Below are positions 18,120 through 22,597 of a DNA stretch of 22,769 nt, piece by piece. Position 1 is the stretch's first letter. Each line of letters begins with the position of its first letter. This DNA is from a virus: IMG/VR virus record IMGVR_UViG_3300021085_000236, positions 1-22,769 of that record; one strand, given 5' to 3'. The notes beneath the pieces were generated by a model, which searched no databases, had not been told where the DNA came from, and worked only from the letters and a program-made list of their open reading frames with translations. A program made the position numbers and the translations under genes.

Positions 18120-18470
18120 ATGAAAAATGTATTCTTTGGCATTTTATTGCTATTCTTCCCCTTAAACTCTAACTCTGTAAGGAGTAATGTTTCAAAAAGT
18201 GAAAAGGTTAGTAAAATTGTAGTTTATCAAATAAACTCAGAGTGGAATGAAAGGAATTCAATAAAAAACCTAGATGATTTAAGAGGTTGTAAATATGTTT
18301 ACGGATATTTAGAAGATCAACCTGATGTTTTTAAAGAAAAAATTAAATCTGTTCCTGCTGTCTTTATTACTAATAACGGTAAAATTGTCTATAAGTATCA
18401 ACCAGGAGTTTCATTAGTTCCAACAATTAAAAGATCACAAATTCAAGAAATTGTAAATAAACATAGATAA
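18120..18470 (+). CDS. Secreted thioredoxin-fold-like protein lacking CxxC, 116 aa
   Basis: The N-terminus is a short signal peptide (KNVFFGILLLFFPLN, residues 2-16), so the product probably enters the periplasm or is membrane-anchored. The mature part follows a thioredoxin-like order. A strand (KIVVYQI, 32-38) leads to W42 in SEWNERNS, where active thioredoxins have WCxxC, then come YVYGYLEDQPD (59-69) and KSVPAVFITNNGKIVYKYQPG (76-96). V78-P79 fits the conserved cis-proline position. Both redox cysteines are absent and only one cysteine (C57) remains, so it is unlikely to be an oxidoreductase. I recall similar inactive proteins in marine phages. The function is unknown, and binding of a periplasmic partner is the simplest idea. 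Confidence 0.75.
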   Translation: MKNVFFGILLLFFPLNSNSVRSNVSKSEKVSKIVVYQINSEWNERNSIKNLDDLRGCKYVYGYLEDQPDVFKEKIKSVPAVFITNNGKIVYKYQPGVSLVPTIKRSQIQEIVNKHR

Positions 18471-18473
18471 AAT

Positions 18474-18746
18474 ATGGACGAAGAAAAAATTAAAAGACTC
18501 AAGGAAAAAATAGCCTACTTAAGAAAGATGGGTAACGAAGAAAAAGCCATGAATCTTGAAAGAAGAATCAAACAAGCAGCGATCAAAAAAGAATATAAAG
18601 AAACCAGAACACCTTCTAAAGTCGGAAAGGTTTTACGCAAAATTAAGAAAGGTGTATCTAATGCTGCTAACACTGTAGTTAATGAGGTTAAAGAAACTGT
18701 AGACACAGTAAAGAAGGTTAAAAAAGCAAAAAAGGAAAAAAAATAA
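18474..18746 (+). CDS. Lysine-rich helical protein, 90 aa
   Basis: About a third of the residues are K or R. The first 45 residues form a charged helix (EEKIKRLKEKIAYLRKMGNE, then KAMNLERRIKQAAIKKEYKE). A short TRTPSKVGKV break follows, then a second helix with GVSNAANTVVNEVKETVDTV and a pure Lys/Ala/Glu tail. The second half resembles amphipathic, apolipoprotein- or LEA-like repeats. No enzymatic motif is present. Plausible roles are DNA condensation or an internal virion protein, both inferred only from charge. It starts 3 nt after the previous stop and ends 2 nt before the next start. Confidence 0.78.
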   Translation: MDEEKIKRLKEKIAYLRKMGNEEKAMNLERRIKQAAIKKEYKETRTPSKVGKVLRKIKKGVSNAANTVVNEVKETVDTVKKVKKAKKEKK

Positions 18747-18748
18747 TC

Positions 18749-18823
18749 ATGGCATATTCAAAAATCAAAAAAAAGTGTAAGTGTGGTAAACCATATAGTA
18801 AATGCACTAAATGTGGTAAGTAA
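18749..18823 (+). CDS. 24-residue four-cysteine zinc-knuckle-like micropeptide
   Basis: The sequence is MAYSKIK followed by KKCKCGKPYSKCTKCGK, with cysteines at 10, 12, 19 and 22 (CxC-x6-CxxC, each pair followed by or near glycine), as in a treble-clef or zinc-ribbon half. Nine of 24 residues are lysine. It is embedded in the operon: the ATG comes 2 nt after the previous stop, and its own stop overlaps the next start (TAATG). The gene packing, cysteine spacing and clean in-frame fit argue that it is real despite its size. Inferred role: a metal-binding nucleic-acid or protein-interaction peptide. Confidence 0.68.
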   Translation: MAYSKIKKKCKCGKPYSKCTKCGK

Positions 18824-19053
18824 TGGCAGCCAAAAGAGACTATAAAGCAGAGTACAAAAAGTTTCAGTCATCACCTAAGATGATTAAGTACAGAACCATA
18901 CTGAAAAAGTACAATAGAGATAGAGGTACTTACGGTAATGGGGATGGTTTAGATGCATCTCATAAAAATGGTAAAATTGTTGGTTTTGAACCATCAAAAA
19001 TAAACAAGAGCAGAAAAGAAAAAAGCAGACTAAAAAAAACAAACAACAAATAA
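18823..19053 (+). CDS. Conserved small basic marine-phage protein, 76 aa
   Basis: The pattern KRDYKAEYKKFQSSPK (4-19), RGTYGNGDGLDASHKNGK (34-51) and KSRKEKSRLKK (62-72) matches a family I recall from many marine phages. Relatives carry a D-x-D/S-H-x-N/D-G core that resembles part of an HNH fold. Here the core is DASHKNG (44-50), but zinc-binding cysteines and the full HNH set are absent, so nuclease activity is not claimed. The start overlaps the stop of the micropeptide gene (TAATG), which implies coupled translation. The function is unknown. Confidence 0.82.
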   Translation: MAAKRDYKAEYKKFQSSPKMIKYRTILKKYNRDRGTYGNGDGLDASHKNGKIVGFEPSKINKSRKEKSRLKKTNNK

Positions 19054-19055
19054 TT

Positions 19056-19205
19056 ATGAGCAACACTGTAGAATTAAGAAAAACGGAAAAAAAGGATCAT
19101 TTCAGACTTTTAATAAATGGAACCGATGTAACTGGAGAACAAGAAAAAGGAACATTCAGACATATACTAGAAGTAGTAGACAAGGGAATTGATTCTGGTA
19201 ATTAA
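19056..19205 (+). CDS. Small hypothetical protein, 49 aa
   Basis: It starts 2 nt after the previous stop and keeps the operon's spacing. The sequence is mixed alpha/beta (STRAND-like HFRLLINGTDVTGEQEKGTF at about 15-34, then helix RHILEVVDKGIDSGN). Its beta-hairpin plus helix could be a tiny standalone fold. No cysteine, signal or membrane segment is present, and I do not recognise a family. It is included because it fills the only frame between two well-packed neighbours. Confidence 0.65.
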   Translation: MSNTVELRKTEKKDHFRLLINGTDVTGEQEKGTFRHILEVVDKGIDSGN

Positions 19206-19216
19206 AATTATTAGTT

Positions 19217-19354
19217 ATGAGTAAAATGATAAAACGTAAAGACGGTAGTTACTCTAAGAGAGGATTATGGGATAATATACGAAACGTAAAGAATCCTAAA
19301 AAAGGACCCTCAAAAGAAATGATCAAACAAATAAAGAAAATTAAAAATAAATAA
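19217..19354 (+). CDS. Small basic hypothetical protein, 45 aa
   Basis: The ATG follows the previous gene by 11 nt, and the stop precedes the next ATG by one base. The product is strongly basic: KMIKRKDGSYSKRGLWDNIR followed by NVKNPKKGPSKEMIKQIKKI. A single tryptophan (W18) lies in the first half. Lys/Arg clusters at both ends suggest nucleic-acid contact. Small proteins with a KDGSYSKRGLWDNIR-type start occur in phages in my recollection, but no function is known. An alternative internal start at M4 would shorten it by three residues. Confidence 0.65.
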   Translation: MSKMIKRKDGSYSKRGLWDNIRNVKNPKKGPSKEMIKQIKKIKNK

Positions 19355-19355
19355 T

Positions 19356-19532
19356 ATGGCAGATCAAATAGTCTCTATAACAGATCAACAAACCGTTGAC
19401 GTATTAGCAATAAGAAAAATAGAAGTACTATTAGATGTACTGGCTGCTTTAGAAAATTCAAATGCACCTGAACTTTATGGTGTTAAAATTACTGTGATCG
19501 ACAAGATTGAGCGAGCAGTAAGTAATCTATAA
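19356..19532 (+). CDS. Small acidic helical protein, 58 aa
   Basis: Last gene of the rightward cassette and the only acidic one. The sequence starts MADQIVSITDQQTVDVLAIR, continues through a helix rich in L, V and A (KIEVLLDVLAALENSNAPEL), and ends YGVKITVIDKIERAVSNL. Heptad-like spacing of hydrophobics (I18, V23, L25, L28, L32) suggests a two-helix or coiled-coil oligomer. No family is recognised. Its last six bases overlap the end of the convergent gene at 19527, so the two operons run tail to tail with no spacer and no visible hairpin terminator. Confidence 0.65.
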   Translation: MADQIVSITDQQTVDVLAIRKIEVLLDVLAALENSNAPELYGVKITVIDKIERAVSNL

Positions 19533-19643
19533 TTCATCTAATAAGACTTGTAACCCTGGTATGCTTGGGTGATATGGGTGTTCTAACTTCAGTTTCAATA
19601 TTTTATTTAATATTTCTTCCTTAGTCATTTTAGGAACAGACAT
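19527..19643 (-). CDS. Small hypothetical protein, 38 aa
   Basis: Last gene of the leftward accessory operon. It starts one base after the HNH gene's stop, so the two are probably coupled. The sequence begins MSVPKMTKEEILNKILKLKL, a charged amphipathic helix, and ends EHPYHPSIPGLQVLLDEL. No domain is recognised. Support is limited to operon packing and a plausible protein composition. It overlaps the convergent rightward gene by 6 nt. Confidence 0.5.
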   Translation of the reverse strand: MSVPKMTKEEILNKILKLKLEHPYHPSIPGLQVLLDEL

Positions 19644-19644
19644 T

Positions 19645-19920
19645 TTAATTTGTGTTCCAGGCTTTATAGATTTGCTTGAGTCTTTCATGATGCATAGTTG
19701 TTAGCATTCGTTTAAATTGTTTTTTATCTCCAAAGTAACTATGACATTCTCTACACAACGCTTGTAGGTTTTCTGGGGTGTCCTTTTTATTTGAACCTCC
19801 CATACCTCTGGGGTTTATATGATGAATGTCTACAGCAGTTCTATCACAAACCTCACATCCAATCCATTCTCCTGGATCAATACAAAACGCTTCGTGATAT
19901 ACTTTAGTGTGGTTTTTCAT
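19645..19920 (-). CDS. HNH endonuclease, 91 aa
   Basis: A compact HNH nuclease. Zinc ligands are CEVC (22-25) and CREC (56-59), the catalytic pair is in VDIHHINPRG (30-39), the central N is N51 in ENLQALCREC, and the last H is H60. A basic helical tail (KKQFKRMLTTMHHERLKQIY) follows. All motif residues are present, so it should cut or nick DNA. The start at 19920 is chosen because it overlaps the stop of the upstream membrane-protein gene (ATGA). An in-frame ATG at 19950 would add 10 residues lying entirely within that gene. It is not next to the terminase, where packaging-assisting HNH proteins usually sit. It could be a homing-type or DNA-processing enzyme. Confidence 0.88.
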   Translation of the reverse strand: MKNHTKVYHEAFCIDPGEWIGCEVCDRTAVDIHHINPRGMGGSNKKDTPENLQALCRECHSYFGDKKQFKRMLTTMHHERLKQIYKAWNTN

Positions 19921-20081
19921 GAGTTCACGATCTCTATAATTGTAACACAAATCACAACTGCTGCTATCATAGTCAACAGAAGTATGTCTGCGTCCTTTAG
20001 GGTGTAAACCTTTTTCTTTTTACTAATTCTTGTTACCCACTCTTTTAATGTTTCCTCTGGCTTTCTTTCTAGTCTACTCAT
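19917..20081 (-). CDS. Small single-pass membrane protein, 54 aa
   Basis: The N-terminal 30 residues are charged (MSRLERKPEETLKEWVTRIS then KKKKVYTLKDAD). A hydrophobic helix follows at about 32-51 (ILLLTMIAAVVICVTIIEIV), ending almost at the C-terminus. The positive-inside rule predicts a cytoplasmic N-terminus and a tail-anchored membrane protein. Its stop overlaps the HNH start (ATGA), which is strong evidence that both genes are real and co-translated. The function is unknown. It is one of three single-pass micro or small membrane proteins in this accessory region. Confidence 0.75.
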   Translation of the reverse strand: MSRLERKPEETLKEWVTRISKKKKVYTLKDADILLLTMIAAVVICVTIIEIVNS

Positions 20082-20107
20082 TTTCAAAAATTTTTATTTG
20101 GGGGTAT

Positions 20108-20344
20108 TTATATATCCCAACACCATATAGGGGTTTTTTCACCCACATAACCTCCACTTACATTGTATGTAAAGTGTTCCATCGCATCTATCTCATTCAT
20201 TTCATCTTTAAGTATCTCAATACATAAATGAACTGAATAAATAAGTCTCATAGAGTTTTGTTCAATACCTATCACAGCATCGTCAAAACCGTCAGCGATT
20301 AGTATTTCTTCGTCAATATAGTTCTCTAAAATTCTTTCTAACAT
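20108..20344 (-). CDS. Conserved phage protein of unknown function, 78 aa
   Basis: The pattern ADGFDDAVIGIEQ (17-29), RLIYSVHLCIEILKDEMNE (33-51) and DAMEHFTYNVSGGYVGEKTPI (53-73) matches a small family I recall from cyanophages and other marine phages, with a conserved N-x-x-G-x-YVGEKTP ending. It is acidic and soluble. Homologues have no assigned activity that I know of. It starts two bases after the previous stop, inside the overlapping leftward operon with nuclease genes, so a role in DNA metabolism or host takeover is plausible but not shown. Confidence 0.85.
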   Translation of the reverse strand: MLERILENYIDEEILIADGFDDAVIGIEQNSMRLIYSVHLCIEILKDEMNEIDAMEHFTYNVSGGYVGEKTPIWCWDI

Positions 20345-20346
20345 AT

Positions 20347-20451
20347 CTAATATTTATCCTTCCAGTCATCTGGAAATAATATTTTACCAATTTGTTTTCC
20401 TAAACCTGCTACGATCATGGCTACCATAATCCATCCTAGTGCTTCTATCAT
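20347..20451 (-). CDS. Micro membrane protein, 34 aa
   Basis: The sequence MIEALGWIMVAMIVAGLGKQ places a hydrophobic helix at residues 3-18, followed by an amphipathic, partly basic segment and an acidic tail (IGKILFPDDWKDKY). The ATG overlaps the stop of the PD-(D/E)XK gene (ATGA), and its stop is two bases before the next start. This strict packing on both sides supports a genuine gene too short for standard gene callers. The function is unknown. Confidence 0.68.
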   Translation of the reverse strand: MIEALGWIMVAMIVAGLGKQIGKILFPDDWKDKY

Positions 20452-21011
20452 ATTATTTGATTTTCTGTTGTTGCTAAATCGGGGGTGACATATCTATACT
20501 GTCGCTTATCAATCTTGTACTCGTAATATTTATTTCTATCATTGATTGTAACCACATTCCAATCCTTAATTTTATCCTTTTTAAACCTCAATAAAATGTA
20601 TCTGTGGTCTGATAAAAACAAAACAAATAAGACATAATCAACATCTAACTTATCTATGGTAAACATATTCACCTTCAAAGATCTCTCACAACCCTTTACA
20701 TCAATCCTCTTTCCATCAACAATTAAATCTGGATCACTTACACCCTTCTCTTTTACGAATGCTGAGGTAGTATAATTAACCCCTTTTAAATCAAAATGAT
20801 GCCTTACTAAAAGTTCACCCAATATACCTTTGAAGTCTGTGTAGAACTCATTATCTACAGGTTCATCAAATAATATAGGGTGCTTGTACTTGTAACTTCT
20901 AGACTTCCAATAAAGTTTTTTGTAGTGGTCACGATTTGCCATGACTCTTGTGTCAACATATAATCTTGCGTGTTCAAAAATACACTGTGGTATTTTATAG
21001 ATTTCCTCCAT
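20448..21011 (-). CDS. PD-(D/E)XK-fold nuclease, 187 aa
   Basis: The restriction-endonuclease-like core is readable. E66 in KGILGELLVRHHF sits on the first helix, P94-D95 in SDPDLIVDGKR on one strand, and D104-V-K106 in RIDVKGCER on the next, followed by strands MFTIDKLDVDYVLFVLFLSD (116-135). The three metal-binding residues and the catalytic lysine are all present, so an active Mg-dependent nuclease is likely. Family-level function could be DNA degradation, recombination or repair. The short spacing and small size resemble phage-encoded nucleases and not full restriction enzymes. It overlaps the GroES-like gene by 17 nt and the micro membrane gene by 4 nt. Confidence 0.84.
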   Translation of the reverse strand: MEEIYKIPQCIFEHARLYVDTRVMANRDHYKKLYWKSRSYKYKHPILFDEPVDNEFYTDFKGILGELLVRHHFDLKGVNYTTSAFVKEKGVSDPDLIVDGKRIDVKGCERSLKVNMFTIDKLDVDYVLFVLFLSDHRYILLRFKKDKIKDWNVVTINDRNKYYEYKIDKRQYRYVTPDLATTENQII

Positions 21012-21594
21012 TTAGAATCTTTCCTAATATATCGTCTTGTTTCATTACATAATAATCCTTACCCTCGATCGTATTAAGAAATGCATTCCTTTCATGAAAT
21101 CGTACAGTGTCACCGTTAACTAACCCCAAATCATCCTCGCCAGATATGGGTGTACCTATGAACCTTAAGTTACCCTCTTCTTCGCTCCGAGTGGGTACCC
21201 CAATGTAAATAGAACCTACCATCTCCTCGATCATAATGGGTTCAATTAAAACATGATTGGAAATAGCAGTTAAACTTCCCCCTCTCAAAAAGCAGAAGCA
21301 CTCTTCTAAGTCAACAAGATAAATGTCCTTTTCGCCAAATACTAGATTGTCCTCCTGCACTGTTAAGTAGTTGAAGTAGACTAAATCGCCTGTCTGCAAC
21401 TCTTGTTTCAAAAACTGTCCTCTTGTATTTTTACACCATTTCCCTCTAGGTAAAGCCACGACACTTCCGCATATGGTAACGTGCTCTTCTGGACTCCAAG
21501 TAACATCTAAATAAAGTTTTCCTGTAGAAAACTCAACTTCATCGTTATATTTCTTTGTGATCTTAACCGCTATTTTTTGACCAATCATATTCAT
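20995..21594 (-). CDS. Tandem GroES-like co-chaperonin, 199 aa
   Basis: The C-terminal half (about 107-195) reads as a GroES barrel. NHVLIEPIM (113-121) opens it, an EEMVGSIYIGVP segment (123-134) corresponds to the mobile-loop region, VNGDTVRFHERNA (159-171) follows, and the end DYYVMKQDDILGKI (180-193) parallels the usual YLIMKEDDILAII. The N-terminal half (6-106) looks like a second, more diverged barrel (GQKIAVKITKKY, SVVALPRGKW, TGDLVYFNYL, DIYLVDLEECFCFLRGG). At 199 residues it is twice the length of bacterial GroES. Family knowledge: phage co-chaperonins such as T4 gp31 replace host GroES to fold capsid proteins. No GroEL gene is visible, so use of the host chaperonin is inferred. First gene of its operon. 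Confidence 0.75.
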   Translation of the reverse strand: MNMIGQKIAVKITKKYNDEVEFSTGKLYLDVTWSPEEHVTICGSVVALPRGKWCKNTRGQFLKQELQTGDLVYFNYLTVQEDNLVFGEKDIYLVDLEECFCFLRGGSLTAISNHVLIEPIMIEEMVGSIYIGVPTRSEEEGNLRFIGTPISGEDDLGLVNGDTVRFHERNAFLNTIEGKDYYVMKQDDILGKILNGGNL

Positions 21595-21615
21595 CTGGTT
21601 GCAATATAAATATTA

Positions 21616-21629
21616 TGAACGATTGTTCA
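21616..21629. promoter_or_regulatory. Operator-like inverted repeat TGAAC-N4-GTTCA
   Basis: Perfect 5-bp arms around a 4-nt spacer, located 22-35 nt upstream of the GroES-like start codon (21594), where a repressor could block the leftward operon. Next to it, read leftward, lies TATATTGC at about 21601-21608, an imperfect -7 element. The binding protein is unknown, though the winged-helix gene at 22211 is a candidate. Confidence 0.4.
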
Positions 21630-21679
21630 CTTAAAATGTAGGACAAGAAATCAACAGAGATATCAACTGATGGACATAC

Positions 21680-21712
21680 TGTCTAGCCTAGGTAGACAAA
21701 ATGGCTAGCCTA
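21680..21712. repeat. Palindromic block with direct CTAGCCTA repeat
   Basis: TGTCTA (21680-21685) and TAGACA (21693-21698) flank CCTAGG. Immediately after lies the perfect 8-bp palindrome GGCTAGCC (21703-21710). The octamer CTAGCCTA occurs at 21683-21690 and 21705-21712, 22 bp apart, about two helical turns. This arrangement suggests a paired protein-binding site. Confidence 0.6.
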
Positions 21713-21780
21713 TATAATATATAATATATATATATAATATATAATATACTAGTATTATAAATTAAATTAATATAATACAT
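21711..21780. other. A/T-only tract, candidate DNA-unwinding element
   Basis: About 70 nt contain only a handful of G or C bases (ACTAG at 21749-21752, and one C near 21778). It starts with alternating TATAATA units and ends with an inverted repeat GTATTATA/TATAATAC (21752-21759 and 21771-21778). Such easily melted DNA beside binding-site repeats is characteristic of replication origins. It could also arise simply from promoter-rich intergenic DNA. Confidence 0.5.
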
Positions 21781-21871
21781 CTTTTTAGAAGTTGCATTTC
21801 TTTTTTAAAGGTTCTAAGGCACTATAAAAAACGCTCCGGAATATTACCATATAAATTACATTAAAGTTGCT

Positions 21872-21879
21872 TATATTTG
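21872..21879 (+). promoter_or_regulatory. Bacteroidota-type -7 promoter element (rightward)
   Basis: TATATTTG matches the Bacteroidota -7 consensus TAnnTTTG exactly. No TTTG box is seen at the usual -33 distance, so it is only a candidate. Transcription from here would give a leader of roughly 320 nt before the winged-helix gene at 22211. Confidence 0.4.
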
Positions 21880-21945
21880 CTCAGAATGTCATTGTAGGTG
21901 TTTTTGTGGGTTAATACATATACAATGGTGTATCGATCGCAAAAA

Positions 21946-21974
21946 GGGAAGTGGATTTTGGCAAGTGGGTAGGG
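21946..21974 (+). other. G-rich cluster with potential two-quartet G-quadruplex
   Basis: Five G-runs (GGG, GG, GG, GGG, GGG) occur within 29 nt at 21946-21948, 21953-21954, 21960-21961, 21966-21968 and 21972-21974, in a stretch almost free of C. This is very unusual for the surrounding AT-rich DNA. A weak two-layer quadruplex could form on the plus strand. Confidence 0.35.
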
Positions 21975-22116
21975 TGCAAAAAAAGGTTTCTGAAATGGGA
22001 TTTAGTCCACTTAGGACTAGCAACTATACCTATAACACGTTCACAATCAGTACAATACATAGTACATGACCAGAGTTTTGGACGATTTTTGTCCTAAAGC
22101 ATAGGAAAAAGGGAAA

Positions 22117-22188
22117 CAATGAAACAATATAAGCCCCAATGAAATAATTTCAACGTCCTTAAAGAGATGGAGTAATACAATGAAGCAA
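22117..22188 (+). repeat. Three phased CAATGAA-x-x-AA repeats upstream of the winged-helix gene
   Basis: CAATGAAACAA (22117-22127), CAATGAAATAA (22137-22147) and CAATGAAGCAA (22178-22188) differ at only two positions. Their spacing is 20 and 41 bp, close to two and four helical turns, so they would lie on about the same DNA face. The last copy ends 22 nt before the ATG at 22211. Each also contains ATGAA, so they could instead be mini-cistron starts. Confidence 0.5.
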
Positions 22189-22210
22189 ACCAATTAAAAA
22201 CAATTAACAC

Positions 22211-22597
22211 ATGAAAGTCGGTAACAAATTACGAGAGTTGTTTAGCCATCAGAAGTCTATACACAAGTACTTAAAGAGTCTTGACAATGACTTCACACCT
22301 AAGACAATTTACATCTTCTTAGCGGTCGGAATAGTAGAGTCTGAATGCTGTTCAGATTTCACATACTATGAGATTAAGCCAACATTAAAACTACTAGACA
22401 AAATGGAATTGGTTAAGTCTACAAATCCACATCAATTCTATAGAGAACACAAGAAACTTTTGAACGAGGGTTTTATAGAACGTCAAACAAAACGAGGTAA
22501 GTATACCAAACAACAATACAACGTGACAATATACGGACGAATGCAGTTGAGAAGAATCTATAATTATCTTATTAGAGAGTTGTATACTTCCCTATAG
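22211..22597 (+). CDS. Winged-helix DNA-binding protein, probable regulator, 128 aa
   Basis: The C-terminal half fits a winged helix. Helices TYYEIKPTLKLLDKMELV (51-68) and NPHQFYREHKKLLNEGFIE (72-90) are followed by a basic wing RQTKRGKYTKQQYNVTIYGR (91-110) and a final helix (MQLRRIYNYLIREL). The order of recognition helix, ending in GFIE, and beta-hairpin wing is typical of MarR/PadR-like or replication-initiator winged helices. The N-terminal 45 residues are helical and basic (GNKLRELFSHQKSIHKYLKS). It is the only rightward gene right of the control region. Its position next to repeats and an A/T tract suggests that it binds that region as a repressor/activator or as an origin-binding protein. 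Which of these is not determinable here. Confidence 0.65.
   Translation: MKVGNKLRELFSHQKSIHKYLKSLDNDFTPKTIYIFLAVGIVESECCSDFTYYEIKPTLKLLDKMELVKSTNPHQFYREHKKLLNEGFIERQTKRGKYTKQQYNVTIYGRMQLRRIYNYLIRELYTSL

Larger units (their letters stand above)
21595..22210. other. 616-nt non-coding control region between divergent operons
   Basis: No convincing protein gene is present. It contains, left to right, an operator-like inverted repeat, two overlapping palindromic blocks, a roughly 70-nt nearly pure A/T tract, a -7 promoter element, a short inverted repeat at 21920-21933 (ATACA/TGTAT), a G-rich cluster, a 6-bp hairpin at 22003-22019 (TAGTCC/GGACTA), and three phased repeats. This density of structure in an otherwise gene-packed genome marks an early promoter/operator region or replication origin. 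Confidence 0.7.

Noticed and set aside
18823-19053. Calling the 76-residue DASHKNG protein an HNH nuclease
   Set aside because: Only a fragment of the motif is present, with no zinc cysteines or second histidine.
21595-22210. tRNA or known riboswitch in the long intergenic region
   Set aside because: No cloverleaf with a TTC-x-A arm and CCA-type end or familiar riboswitch core was seen, only short inverted repeats.
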